Assembly: GCA_032209605.1 (NCBI GenBank)
Contig: JASFXZ010000010.1
Location: 15,273,385 to 15,337,384, forward strand
Direction of reading: 5' to 3'
DNA length: 64,000 nucleotides
Source: Mactromeris polynyma
Lineage: Eukaryota; Mollusca; Bivalvia; Venerida; Mactridae
This document shows, one piece after another, positions 22,580 through 33,600 of the stretch (the stretch's first letter is position 1; every line of letters starts with the position of its first letter). Under the pieces are notes generated by a model. The model was not told the DNA's origin. It worked only from the letters and a program-made list of their open reading frames with translations, and ran no database searches. The position numbers were made by a program, and so were the translations under genes.

Positions 22580-23905
22580 TCAGATACACTTAATAAGAAA
22601 GCATTATATCATGAACATATGTAAAATATACCACAGACTTATAATTTATATTAATAAGCTGGAAATTTCACACCGATTCTGCGTAAAAAATGTACAACAT
22701 TTGAAAACTTATGTGAATACAGACTATTGTTTGTCTTCCATAGACATAGACTCTATTGAAACTTTGATAGACTATCGGAAACTTGTGTTCCTAGGACAGC
22801 TGTGTAGATTACCTTGTAAATATCTTGCAAAGAAAATGTTCAACCATCGTCTAACAAGATACCTAAATAACGACTACCAAGTATTAGGTCTTGTCCCGGA
22901 TATTTACAGACTTCTACAGAAGTATAGGTCTTTACTCAGAGCTGGATAGTTATTTAAAAACAGGATTGTTCCCTGGCAAACAACGTTGGAAATTCCTTCT
23001 TAAACATCACGTACTGTTCCCACGGAAACACGAGAGAGTGACACGACTAGTGCTTATGAATATATTTCAATGGTTGGTAACCCTTGCTACATGTGGTCAT
23101 TAACACAATCTCACCCAGAGTTACGCCCCGTCGCCATGGTCATTGTTGCTCTAATCGGAAAGTTATTTTCACGACGTTATACTGAACAGAGTAAATATTG
23201 TTTTTTATCTTCTGAAACTGTCATTAATCATACTTTACATTTCTGCTCAGAGAAATCTAAATTAAGACAATCAATTTGGGACTTCATTATTGATAATGAA
23301 GGTTTATCAGTCTACATGACTTGGACTAGACAACCTATAGACAGTCAAATAGATACACTCCTAACGCTTACGGTTAAATACGCCAAACAACATAGATTCT
23401 ACATTTCTAGTATTCTTTGTATCGAATGTTTGAAAATGTTCTGTAATATTTATGAACAATGAACTGCTGAATGTATAGTATACATGTATACCTATACAGT
23501 ATTATAATATTATCAATTTCATACAGTATTTCCCCTTATCGTCCTATTTATTATTGCATACATGTTTATCTATCACTTAAATGGTTCTCACATTTCGTTT
23601 CGGTTTAAGTCATTTACAGTATTCCTCATTACTAACATTTCGTTTTCGCGTTAGTGTGATTAATGCTTTACACTTAGTAATATATAATTATAAATGTACA
23701 TGTATTGTATTGTCTTAGTCGTGTATTAGTGTAATGATGTGAGTATGTGTCTGATTATATCGTCCTGTTTATGTGTAAATGTTAATACATATGATAATCA
23801 TTCATGTTTTAATTAGACTAAAATTGTGAAAATCGTAAATGTATGTATGTATATAACGTGTATTGTGCTCTCCGAAATTGGAGGAATAAAAAAAGAAAAA
23901 AGAAT
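22580..23905 (+). mobile_element. 5'-truncated LINE, ORF2 C-terminus, frameshifted
   Basis: Three overlapping frames together give the end of a non-LTR retrotransposon ORF2. One holds a region with LVFLGQLCRLPCKYLAKKMF and PDIYRLLQKY. A second holds LFPGKQRWKFLLKHHVLFPR. The third holds a degraded terminal zinc-knuckle region (YCFLSSETVINHTLHFC). Two frame changes (near 22930 and 23090) show it is dead. A 3' UTR runs to a GGAATAAAAAAAGAAAAAAG tail near 23880-23903. Reverse transcriptase and endonuclease domains are missing. Confidence 0.75.
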
Positions 23906-24985
23906 CTAATATAACGAGACAACTTAAAAGTACCACAGCCTCATTCCAGGGGGATCCTTTGAAGTACAATAAATCAGAGACATACGACTACGTTCCATTT
24001 ATTCCACGAAATAAATTAATGCCATGCATCAGAAATGTGGACTGTATTACTAGACAACGAAAAAGTTTTGAATTTTAGCAATTTTACCACACGTTGAACG
24101 TGAAAGTTGTCAACGTCAGGGTAAGAAATTTCTATTCCAAATCATGATCCTGTTTATTAATATTAAGAAGTTCAACATATCGAAGAACTACGAAAAAGAG
24201 ATTACGCTACTACAACGAACGCCACATACATACAGAAAATGCCTGCCTCCTAAGATCCCAAGGAAATAACAGCCTATAAAACATTAGGGACTGTGACGGT
24301 GCTAAGGTTAACATTAGCGGGTATAGGGGTGCAAGAAATGGTCGACCATCAAAAACAGCCATGAAGAATTTTAGTGAACAACAAGCTAACCTCTCACTTA
24401 AGCGCGACATTTTTTCATTGATTTCAAACATATACACATAAATTGACTAGTAGACAGAAACTAATCATTTAAAGCAATTAATCATTACGCATACAATTTA
24501 ACATGTGTATAGAAATTAACAAGCAGCCTCTAACTCTTATACTGACGCATACACTAGTATCACAAAAGTAATCAATTGCAGCAAAATGGTGGAGTTTCAA
24601 ATATTATTAAAACATAAAATTCGATTCTTCTGCCTGTTTTGGAGTGTATCCCGATATTGAGTTAAAGACATTGGTGTAATATATAGATTGTACATCTAGA
24701 CTGGAACACACTCCCTGATCTATACTAGTCACATGAAAAGTATACACGGAAACCATATATAACTGGATCTAGATTTGACCAGAAATCGTATCGCAGTTTT
24801 TCAAACAAAACAAATAATATGTTTAACTTTGTGAATATTACACCTGCTCTTATTAAACGCCTCTGAAAGTCCCTCAGATTATCTGTGTATGAAACTGCTT
24901 ACGAAAACGGTCCCGCACACAAGACGGTCTTTACTGCAGTGGAAGGGAACCAGACGGGAACCGATCTAACAATCGTCTTAGGACC
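23906..24985. other. Intergenic stretch, no gene seen
   Basis: AT-rich sequence between the LINE tail and the CpG-bearing stretch. The signal-peptide exon of gene A is expected somewhere between 21223 and here on the minus strand, but I could not identify it. Confidence 0.35.
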
Positions 24986-25300
24986 ACAGAGTAATTTGAA
25001 TTCCCGCTCTTTTGATCACGCGCGCGTCTCCGCATTGCATTACGGGAACCAATATTGCGTGTAATGGCCGCCATCAGGAAATAAGATTTCGAAGTCGAGG
25101 GATTTTCCTACATTTCTCGTCAGTACCTTCTTTTGAAGTAAATCTTACATATAAACAGTTACAAGTTCAAAAGCATACGATGGGTTTTGTAATGGAGTTG
25201 TTATCTAGTTCATAAATAATCCGTAAATGCGTAATTTCGATGTTTGTCTTGTTTTTACGCAAGCGTCCGGGAGTGGTCGTGAATCGACGTGAGCGAGCGA
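24985..25300. promoter_or_regulatory. Candidate shared promoter of genes A and B
   Basis: The stretch has more CpG than its surroundings (ATCACGCGCGCGTC). It carries a CCAAT motif (GAACCAATATTG), a YY1-like GGCCGCCATC and an ETS-like CAGGAAAT within 80 bp (25011-25090). The genes diverge from here: gene A exons lie left on minus, gene B exons right on plus. No TATA box. Inferred from composition and motifs only. Confidence 0.35.
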
Positions 25301-25479
25301 TCATTTGAACTCGTACTGGCTGTGGCGTGGCATTGTTATATTGTATGTTCGCGTTTTGTGAAACAACTTTGAGAATTAAGTCGTGGATTTATTTCATTAA
25401 TTGCTTTACTGTCATCATGCAAGTTGCTATAATCTCGGTTGGCAAGGTGTTCGCACGATTCAGGGTCAACTCGAACAAT

Positions 25480-26680
25480 TCCAATCTCGGCCCAGTCCTA
25501 CTCGGCCCAATAATTGAGGCGATATATATGTGCCTTTTAAGTGTTAGATTTTGATAATTTAAGTTAAAACCAATTAAATGTAAATAAGCAAATAATAAAT
25601 CACAGTATAATTGGAATCCAAACGAATATTAAGCAAAGTCAAAGCACATAAACGGTAAAGGGTCATCTCGGCCCACTTACAGTCTCGGCCCGGTCCGACT
25701 CGGCCCACTTACAGTCTCGGCTCGGTCCGACTCGGCCCACTTTAGAAGTGCAATGAATAGGCAAAGTTGTTCACATTATTGATGCGATATATATGAACTT
25801 TCAAAGTGTTGATTTTTGATACATTGATCGTTAATATTTAAATTAAATGTAAGTTGAAAACATTACTGAATATTCTCAGTGCATTGAAGATTCGCGGTAC
25901 AGTGGAAATTTCACCGTGAAATGTATATTGGTATCTGTTATAATAAAGTAGACCATACGAAAAAGTTTAATATTTATTTCATAAGTTTCACGGATACATC
26001 GCGAGAAATTCTCACAAATCACAAAATTCCGTAAACACTCACAGTAATATTACACAAGTAGAATAAATGTAACAAATAATAAGCACATACACAGACAATA
26101 AATCACAGTATAATTGGAATATCTTCGCCTTTTCATTGCTTTTAAAAAGACGACTTCTATCACATTCTTTAATATGCCGAATTGCACTTCAAAAGTGGGC
26201 CGAGTCGGACCGGAATGTGTGAACAACTTTGCCTATTCATTGCACTTCAAAAGTGGGCCGAGACGGACCGGGCCGAGTCGGACCGGGCCGAGACTGTTAG
26301 TGGGCCGAGATGACCCTGAATCACATAAACACAGGTCTAATTGTGATACTGAGGAGCTTCATGTTTTATATCAAATTACTTTTTACTCAACCAAGTGTAT
26401 GTTGCACCTTCTCTTTTAATTATATTATTATCTGTATCATTTGCTTTCATATTGTCACGGACAATATCCGTGATATTGTACATCAAAATTATGACCCCCC
26501 CATTAACAACTCGACCACCCTTGGTGTGAATTTCTTTGCCTTTTCATTGCGCATATTATAAAGACGACTACTATCACCTTCTTTAGTATCCCGAAGAAGT
26601 GAACAACTTTGCCTTTTCATGCGCTTCAAAAGTGGGCCGAGATTGTAAGTGGGCTAAGTTGACCCTTTACCATTCACACC
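25480..26680. mobile_element. Nested foldback repeats with CTCGGCCCA ends
   Basis: The outer pair is GGTAAAGGGTCATCTCGGCC at 25660 and its inverted partner TGACCCTTTACC ending near 26675. Inside are repeated CTCGGCCCACTTACAGTCTC blocks, with inverted copies at 26193-26317 and 26626-26660. Shared flanking pieces (GCAAAGTTGTTCACA, GCGATATATATG, AATAAATCACAGTATAATTG) show several partial copies in both orientations. It lies upstream of gene B's first coding exon. Confidence 0.65.
26456..26472. mobile_element. CACGG palindromic element D (17 bp, 7-bp TSD)
   Basis: CACGGACAATATCCGTG is flanked on both sides by ATATTGT (26449-26455 and 26473-26479). It is the smallest of the four insertions and lies inside the foldback nest. 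Confidence 0.7.
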
Positions 26681-26689
26681 CACTCGGAG

Positions 26690-27508
26690 GCTTCTTCTTC
26701 CCGTTAAGGTACCTACCACACACTCCAAGAATGTATTTTGCACTGGCGCAAAAGTGGTGCGAGGGCGTCTATACAATGATAATGTTAAAAATAAAAGTCT
26801 TGTAGACGGTGCATTTAAAATTTAATAATGCTGGTCTTCATAGGGTCTGAGTGTGGTTGTCTGGATCTTGGGTCTTGAAGTTGTCCACTTCAGCTGTTAA
26901 TGAATGTCAGATCATAATACCGTCTGGGAAGAGGCTTCTGTATACGTTACATATAGCTCTGCTTTGTGTTTTTCCAAGAAGTTTAGAACAGCATTTCATT
27001 TTTGGACTTGTCACTCTTCCCCATGTCTTTTGATATGTGTTTGAAAAATTCTGTTGGGATAATCTGTTCAAATACACTTTGACTTTAAAGTTAAAGTGTT
27101 TACATGCATTTATATATATTGCACAGCCTACCTTTTCTGAAAACTGATTGATAATATATTTTGACCTTTAAATTGATGTGAAGCAACTCAAGCCGGCTGC
27201 TATTAACAGTTTTAGTTACATCTATACCAGTTTCACCAAACCGCGATTCGAATTAACTTTCTGATGTGAATTGTGATGTTCGATAGATTCCTTTAAAACA
27301 TCCTAATTTGATTTTCATTGAAAGCACACACAAAAAAGGAAATATGTGTTCCTATTTATCCAGTAGAACTCTTTAAGTTCAGATTTCTAACACCACAGAA
27401 CTAACTAATACCCAACACAATGTGAAAAAATAGTTTTCTTTTCTTTTTTTTAAATATTGTAATTTGTATAACACAGTGTTAACATGTACTTAAATTCTTG
27501 TTTTGTAG
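26690..27508. other. Upstream region of gene B, no feature seen
   Basis: Probable 5' intron of gene B, since the first coding exon begins at an acceptor. I could not identify the 5' UTR exon. Confidence 0.35.
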
Positions 27509-27635
27509 GAAAGAGGTACATTTCACAACCATGAGTACAAGTGTCAGTGAAGTGGTTGTTCAGACTCAGCCAGTTGTTCATGATGTTGAAGCCTTGGTAC
27601 AAGCTGCAGTCAGTGTACTCACTAATGATATGCAG
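27509..27635 (+). CDS. Gene B exon with start codon
   Basis: The acceptor is TTCTTGTTTTGTAG, so a 5' UTR exon lies upstream. The 22-nt leader precedes ATG at 27531, which opens the frame MSTSVSEVVVQTQPVVHDVE and ends at ATGCAG|GTAGGT in phase 0. The ATG context CACAACCATGA is acceptable. Only the part from 27531 is coding. Confidence 0.85.
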
Positions 27636-30600
27636 GTAGGTACAATATGCTGACTTATTTCAGTATATCATATTGTAAACAGTACCTACTATTTAGTGAT
27701 GGATAATCAATGTTTTTTTTTACAACAACAACTTTACTTTTATTTTCACCCACGTATACATGTTATGATGTATACAGTAAGGGGATATGTACAAGTACAT
27801 CAGTACAAATGTCCATTATTTTCTGTTCCGACGGAGAATATATTAACATTAACAAATACCACGTTATACAGAACTGACATAGACATAATGAATTGATTAT
27901 CAAACAGATTTTAATTTGTTTACACATGTTCAATATTTAAGTATACATAACATCCGTGGCATTGGTATTTACAAAAAAAAGATCTCCTTTGCTTAAAATG
28001 TCGCATAACAAGAATTACATAATTTTATCTGCACATGTTTTTCAAGATTTGTGTATCAGTGTTCGCCATTAGCTGCTTAAAACTTTCAGTTTGTGAATAG
28101 GCCATTCTGAAGTCACCTATGCAATTTTGTTTTTGTTGAGAGAAGAAAGAGCATTCAAAAAGATCTTCAGACCCTATTAAATTTTGATCACATGCAGTAC
28201 ATATCCGGTCAGTGACGTCAGCTCTGTCCCATCTTCCCGTGTCAATGGGTAGTTTGTGGTTGGCTGTTCGAAAGTGCAATTTATCATGAAGTGATAGACA
28301 TTTAAAGTACTGTTCCAATTCTAAGGTGGTCTTAAGGTTATTGTATATTAAACCTTTATTTGAGAGTAGCATTTTAGCATTCCACTGTTTGTTTAATCAT
28401 CTTGTGAGTATTAAGAAAAAATCTGTATGGTATATTGGTGTAGCCAAATATTAGATTTACCTACAGAGTTCAAAATAGATTTGATGTCTGAAGTCCATTT
28501 AATTCGGTATTACTATTAGTTTGTGACAACATATATTTGTATATACGGATAGGATAGTTTATGTTGGTTACCCGATAGATGTCCAAAATGAAATCATTTT
28601 ACTTTTGATTACAATAGATAAAGGATAACAGCCAAGTTCACCATACATAGGAGTACTCTTACCTGCTTTATCAGATAAATTTCATGATCGATTATCGGAT
28701 CAGTTTGAAAACTCATAATAGATTATAAACAAATCGGAAATAATCGAAATATTTAGCTTTTTAGTATATAATATAAGTATTATGCTGACAGTTTAATTCA
28801 TTTATTCAAATTTATTTATCTCTATTTAAATACATTTAACACCTATGGGGTTTTACATTACTCTTATATCATAAGACCATTTTATCATTAACACATATTT
28901 GACAATTATTTACTAGATTTAAGATTTGCAAAAGTACAACTTTAAAATTTGAATATATATAATTTCATCTTATTGAAATAACACTTCAGTCACAATGTCT
29001 GATTTTAATTGACTATTGTAGTTCGTAATTGATTGTTGCTGACGTATTTTTGATAATTGTGCTATCACTACCTACAATTACATAACCACTAGCGTAAAAT
29101 GTAATAATTCTTGCCATGATAATGTCATTGCCAGTTTGCATAGAAATATAAGTGTCCAGTATATATTTACCACAAACAGTGCAGTTAATTTTCAAAAACT
29201 TCCATTTATCTAGAACCGAAGCTTCTTTTCATAATTTTCTGCACACATATATAAAATATTCATTATTTTGCTCAGATTGCGACCCATGACCAGTCTCAAG
29301 TTACACATGACGGAGAGCCGGGTACCGTACAGTTGCTGATGGATACATGTAACAGCAACAATATACAGGAACGTTTGTACATGTGCACTGATTGTAACCT
29401 GGCTTTCTACGGTGAACAGGGAGAACAAGAATGGCAATGGCATTTAAAACAACATAAACCATTCAAGTGTGATTTATGTGCCGAAGCTTATGAAGATAAA
29501 GGTAGGTTAAACTATAGATGTATTAGTATGATAAGTATGATAAGTATTCAAACTCAGTCCATTGAAGAAACATTGGATACCGACTTCGGTTGTACATTTA
29601 ATAGTTCATTTGAAGATCATTAATGCATGATTATTGACACATTCAGGAAACAAATTGCATACATATCTAAAACAAGATTTATTTGCAATAAGCTTGAATC
29701 GATAATGACAAATACAGCAAATTTCTTGACAAATACAGCAATGTAAAAGGTGATGCCATGGGTTCCACTAGATACTGAAATTAGAGGCTCATTTTGATAC
29801 ATTTTTAGAAGATGTTACTACATTATAGCCAAAGTACTAATAATTTAGAAAATAATTGACCATTCAGCCAAAATCTTGGATCAAAATGTGACTTTTTGGC
29901 CAGAAATTAACACTCGCTCACTCGCAAAATGCATGTGAAAATTACAGATTTCGAGTAACAACTGATTTAATAATTACGTCTAGTTATATTTTCGTACCTA
30001 TCATTATTTATCCGTAATTCGCCAGAGCAAAAGAATAATCCATCGCGTAAAACTGTTGATTGTGTCAATCACGTGTGAAAAATGCCATGGCCCACAGTTT
30101 TTACATTACACGTGGTCGTACTTATTACATCATTCTCATAAAGTATTTCAAGGCCAATTAAAAAATATCAAATGTGCATCATTGACAAATCACCACCCAC
30201 GTTGGTCGACCACGGAAATTAAAAGACGTTGTGGCGTCTTTGAAATCTGCGAGTAGAACATTTTCAACATGGGTCGCGTCAAACAATGTGCCGACTAGCA
30301 ACTCTACTGTCGATCTAACAAGTCGAGACGCAGCGCCTTTGAAGTCAGCAAGAACAAATTTGACTCTCAGCATATCACACATTTCGTGTCGATTTGTCCG
30401 CTTTTACATTGACTTAAATGGTTAACATGCCGATACACAACGACTTTTTGTGAGAGATTAAGAAATTAATGACCGACGACTTGCGCAAACAACTTGTGCA
30501 ACTAACTTTACAAATTATTGTTTCATCACCCTTCTTTGTTTTGCACACTTTCGTGATCAGAATTGTTATTCGTGTTGGACTCATTAAGGTCTCTGGAGTT

Positions 30601-33600
30601 TTATTATTACGCGTTTCATAGGTCATCACAAGTGTTGGGTATACGGGATGTGATCTGATTGGCTGAAAGTGGTTTAGGTGACAAGCACTGCCTCCGATTT
30701 TTTTTGGCAAGCTGTGTATAATCATGTCATTATACACGAACGTGTCATAGACAGGATATAGGCTGAGATGTGACTCAAAACATAGGGTATTGTGATGTTT
30801 ATCTTTTATGTGCACCATAATTGATGACACAAGTTCTTCCCAGCTCGATGGCTGAATTACCCCCTCGACTTATGGAAGGGTTGAAGCAAAAACCTGACAT
30901 TCTGACCTCTAAAATACCGCCTCGACTTATGGCCAAGGTTGACTTATGGCTGGGTAACTACGGTAACAGTGTGTATTAAATAAAGACATAAACCTTGTCA
31001 CATTGGATAAAGTTCGGGCAATTTTCATTACGACATTACGCACAAGCAGTACTTCTGAAAATTAATATCAACTACGACTAATAGACTCACACAATATTAT
31101 TTAGTAGGGCTGTAACGGTTCACCGTATCACCGTGGAACCTTAACCGAATGGCTACGGTTCGATTATGCTGTACCGCGACCTAGAATACCGTGCATACCG
31201 AAATTATGCTAGTTTAGTAGAAATCAATTGATAAAACCATATGCCACATTTAACTGCTGTTGCTAACTTGCTACGGTCTAAAACAGAAGATCCATGATTA
31301 AATAGCGTTAAAAACTTACCAATGCTGTTTGTTTACATCATGTATAACAGAGCTGGCTAGTAGAGATAACAAAGTTTGACTTTTTCATATCAATGTATTG
31401 TGTTCAAACGTGTTCTCTTGAAATTGCCAGCCATGAAACTTGTTAAGTTTCGTTCTTAGTTGAAACTTTCTTATGACACCGTGACATATTATTCACCTTA
31501 AACATTTAACATCTTAAAGTAAAGTTGGTGATGTTAGGCAGAATTAATATTCTGTACATCTTTGTGCTGCGGTATACCTTTACCATATGCTACTGTTTGT
31601 ATTTTGTCAGTTTTATGTTTATGTTCTTCAAAAATACACACAAATCAAATTTTGCGTAGTAAATGTACGTTCGGTACCAATCGGGGAATTTTTTGTCAGC
31701 AAAACGCAAAAGGAAGTATGATCTTCAATCAGAATGCAAGAAATGTTGAAATCCGATGATTGACTTTGGAACTGTGGATGAGAATGAAAACGAAAGTAGC
31801 TCACCCAAAAAGGTCAAAAATAGTAAACAGAAAGTGTACTTGGGTCGAAGGATTGTCGAGTTGGGACATCTTTTAAACCAGTTGAAATGTGACAATTGAG
31901 AATGCTATTTAAATCTAGTAAATACTGTTGGAGAACGCCATTATGGATTTGGTTCCGTGTTTAGAATAAGATCTGGAAAAATTAAAAAAGTGGAGACAAG
32001 TAAGCGACATCGTCCCGATGGAAATCATCGTGGTCCGCCAGTCTTTGATATAAATACTAAGGCAGCAGTTGGTGAGTTTCCCCATTGATTAACTTTGTAA
32101 AAGTTCAGAAATTATCATAAAACTTTGAATTTAGAGAATATTTGTCTTAATTAATTTCTACACAAACATGGTGTAATAATTGTTATAATAATAATAGTTA
32201 TACACTGTATTTAAACCGGGCAAGATATAAATAGCTAGAAACATGTTCTATTTGAGCTATTGAACCTCACATAATGATGATCATTTTAAACAAATATGCA
32301 TGACATGTTATGGTCTTCAAAAGTTTCATTGAACATTATTAAGCTAACAAGAATGTAGGGTAATACATATTCTAATATCTGTTTACAGGGATGTATCATA
32401 GTGGTTCAGGTCACACTCAAATTACAAACTTCATGTCTACGATAGAAGTACAAGGATTACATCATAAATCTATGAAGAAGTGTGAGCAGGAAGTGGAACA
32501 ACATATTGCTAGTGTTGCTGGTCAGTCTTGTGAAGATGCACTTAGTGAAGAAATTGAGTTGCAAAAGGAAAAAAATTAGGTAAATTGGTTTGTTTGTTTG
32601 TTTGTTTGTTTGTACACAGTTTGACAATGTTAAATAATATTTATATACAAATTGGTTACTTGTTTGAGGTAATATCAGTTTCATTAGATTTAATTATAAC
32701 TATGTACTGCGACTATGCATTTATTCATATCATAAAACAAAGAATCATCGATATATATATACAAACATGGAATGCAGGGTAATACGAATCAAACAGATTA
32801 GAAACATACAGCTGGTACAAAAATGAACTTAATCAAGAAATCTATCTCGATGCAATACAAACAAATAAATTTAGAATAGCACTCACAAAATTTTGAGTTT
32901 CTTCACATGACTTATTGATTGAAACAGGAAGACACCACAACATACCAAGAACCAATAGAATTTGTACGTATTGTAACATGAATATTGTTGAAAATGAATA
33001 CCATTTCCTCTTGGTCTGTCCCAAATATAATGCATTACGACAAAGGTACCGGTACTTCAAATCTTATTTTTGCCATTGGCCTACGAAACAAAAGTTTATT
33101 ACATTAATGTCATCGAACTGTAAAAAAATTATACAAAATGTTAGTAAATATATATACCATGCTTTTCTGCTAAGATCAAGATCATAATAAGACAACACTT
33201 ATTCCATCATTTTATAATTATGTAAGAACTGATGTTAAACTTCTCTGCTAACCATGTACTTGCTCTTTACAATGTATACAATGTATATTTGTTATGGCTA
33301 TAAATGTTGTAACATTTAATGCTGAATAAAACTTATGTTATGTTATGTTTTATGATATTTACCAGTTAAGAATAATCGTTAACTAAATATCCTGCTATAT
33401 ATATATACATGTTTTCAGAACATTACTGAATGTAATCCTAGTTTTCCTTTCTGTTTATGTTAGTATTTACTTTAATTTACAGTCAACGTTTCAGACAAAG
33501 TTATTTTGAGTTTCAATGTTGATTTGAATCATAATAAACCCTGTGTAGGTTAGCAGCTTATCTACACTGTTAATTTGAATTCATTTTTTTATTCAGGATG

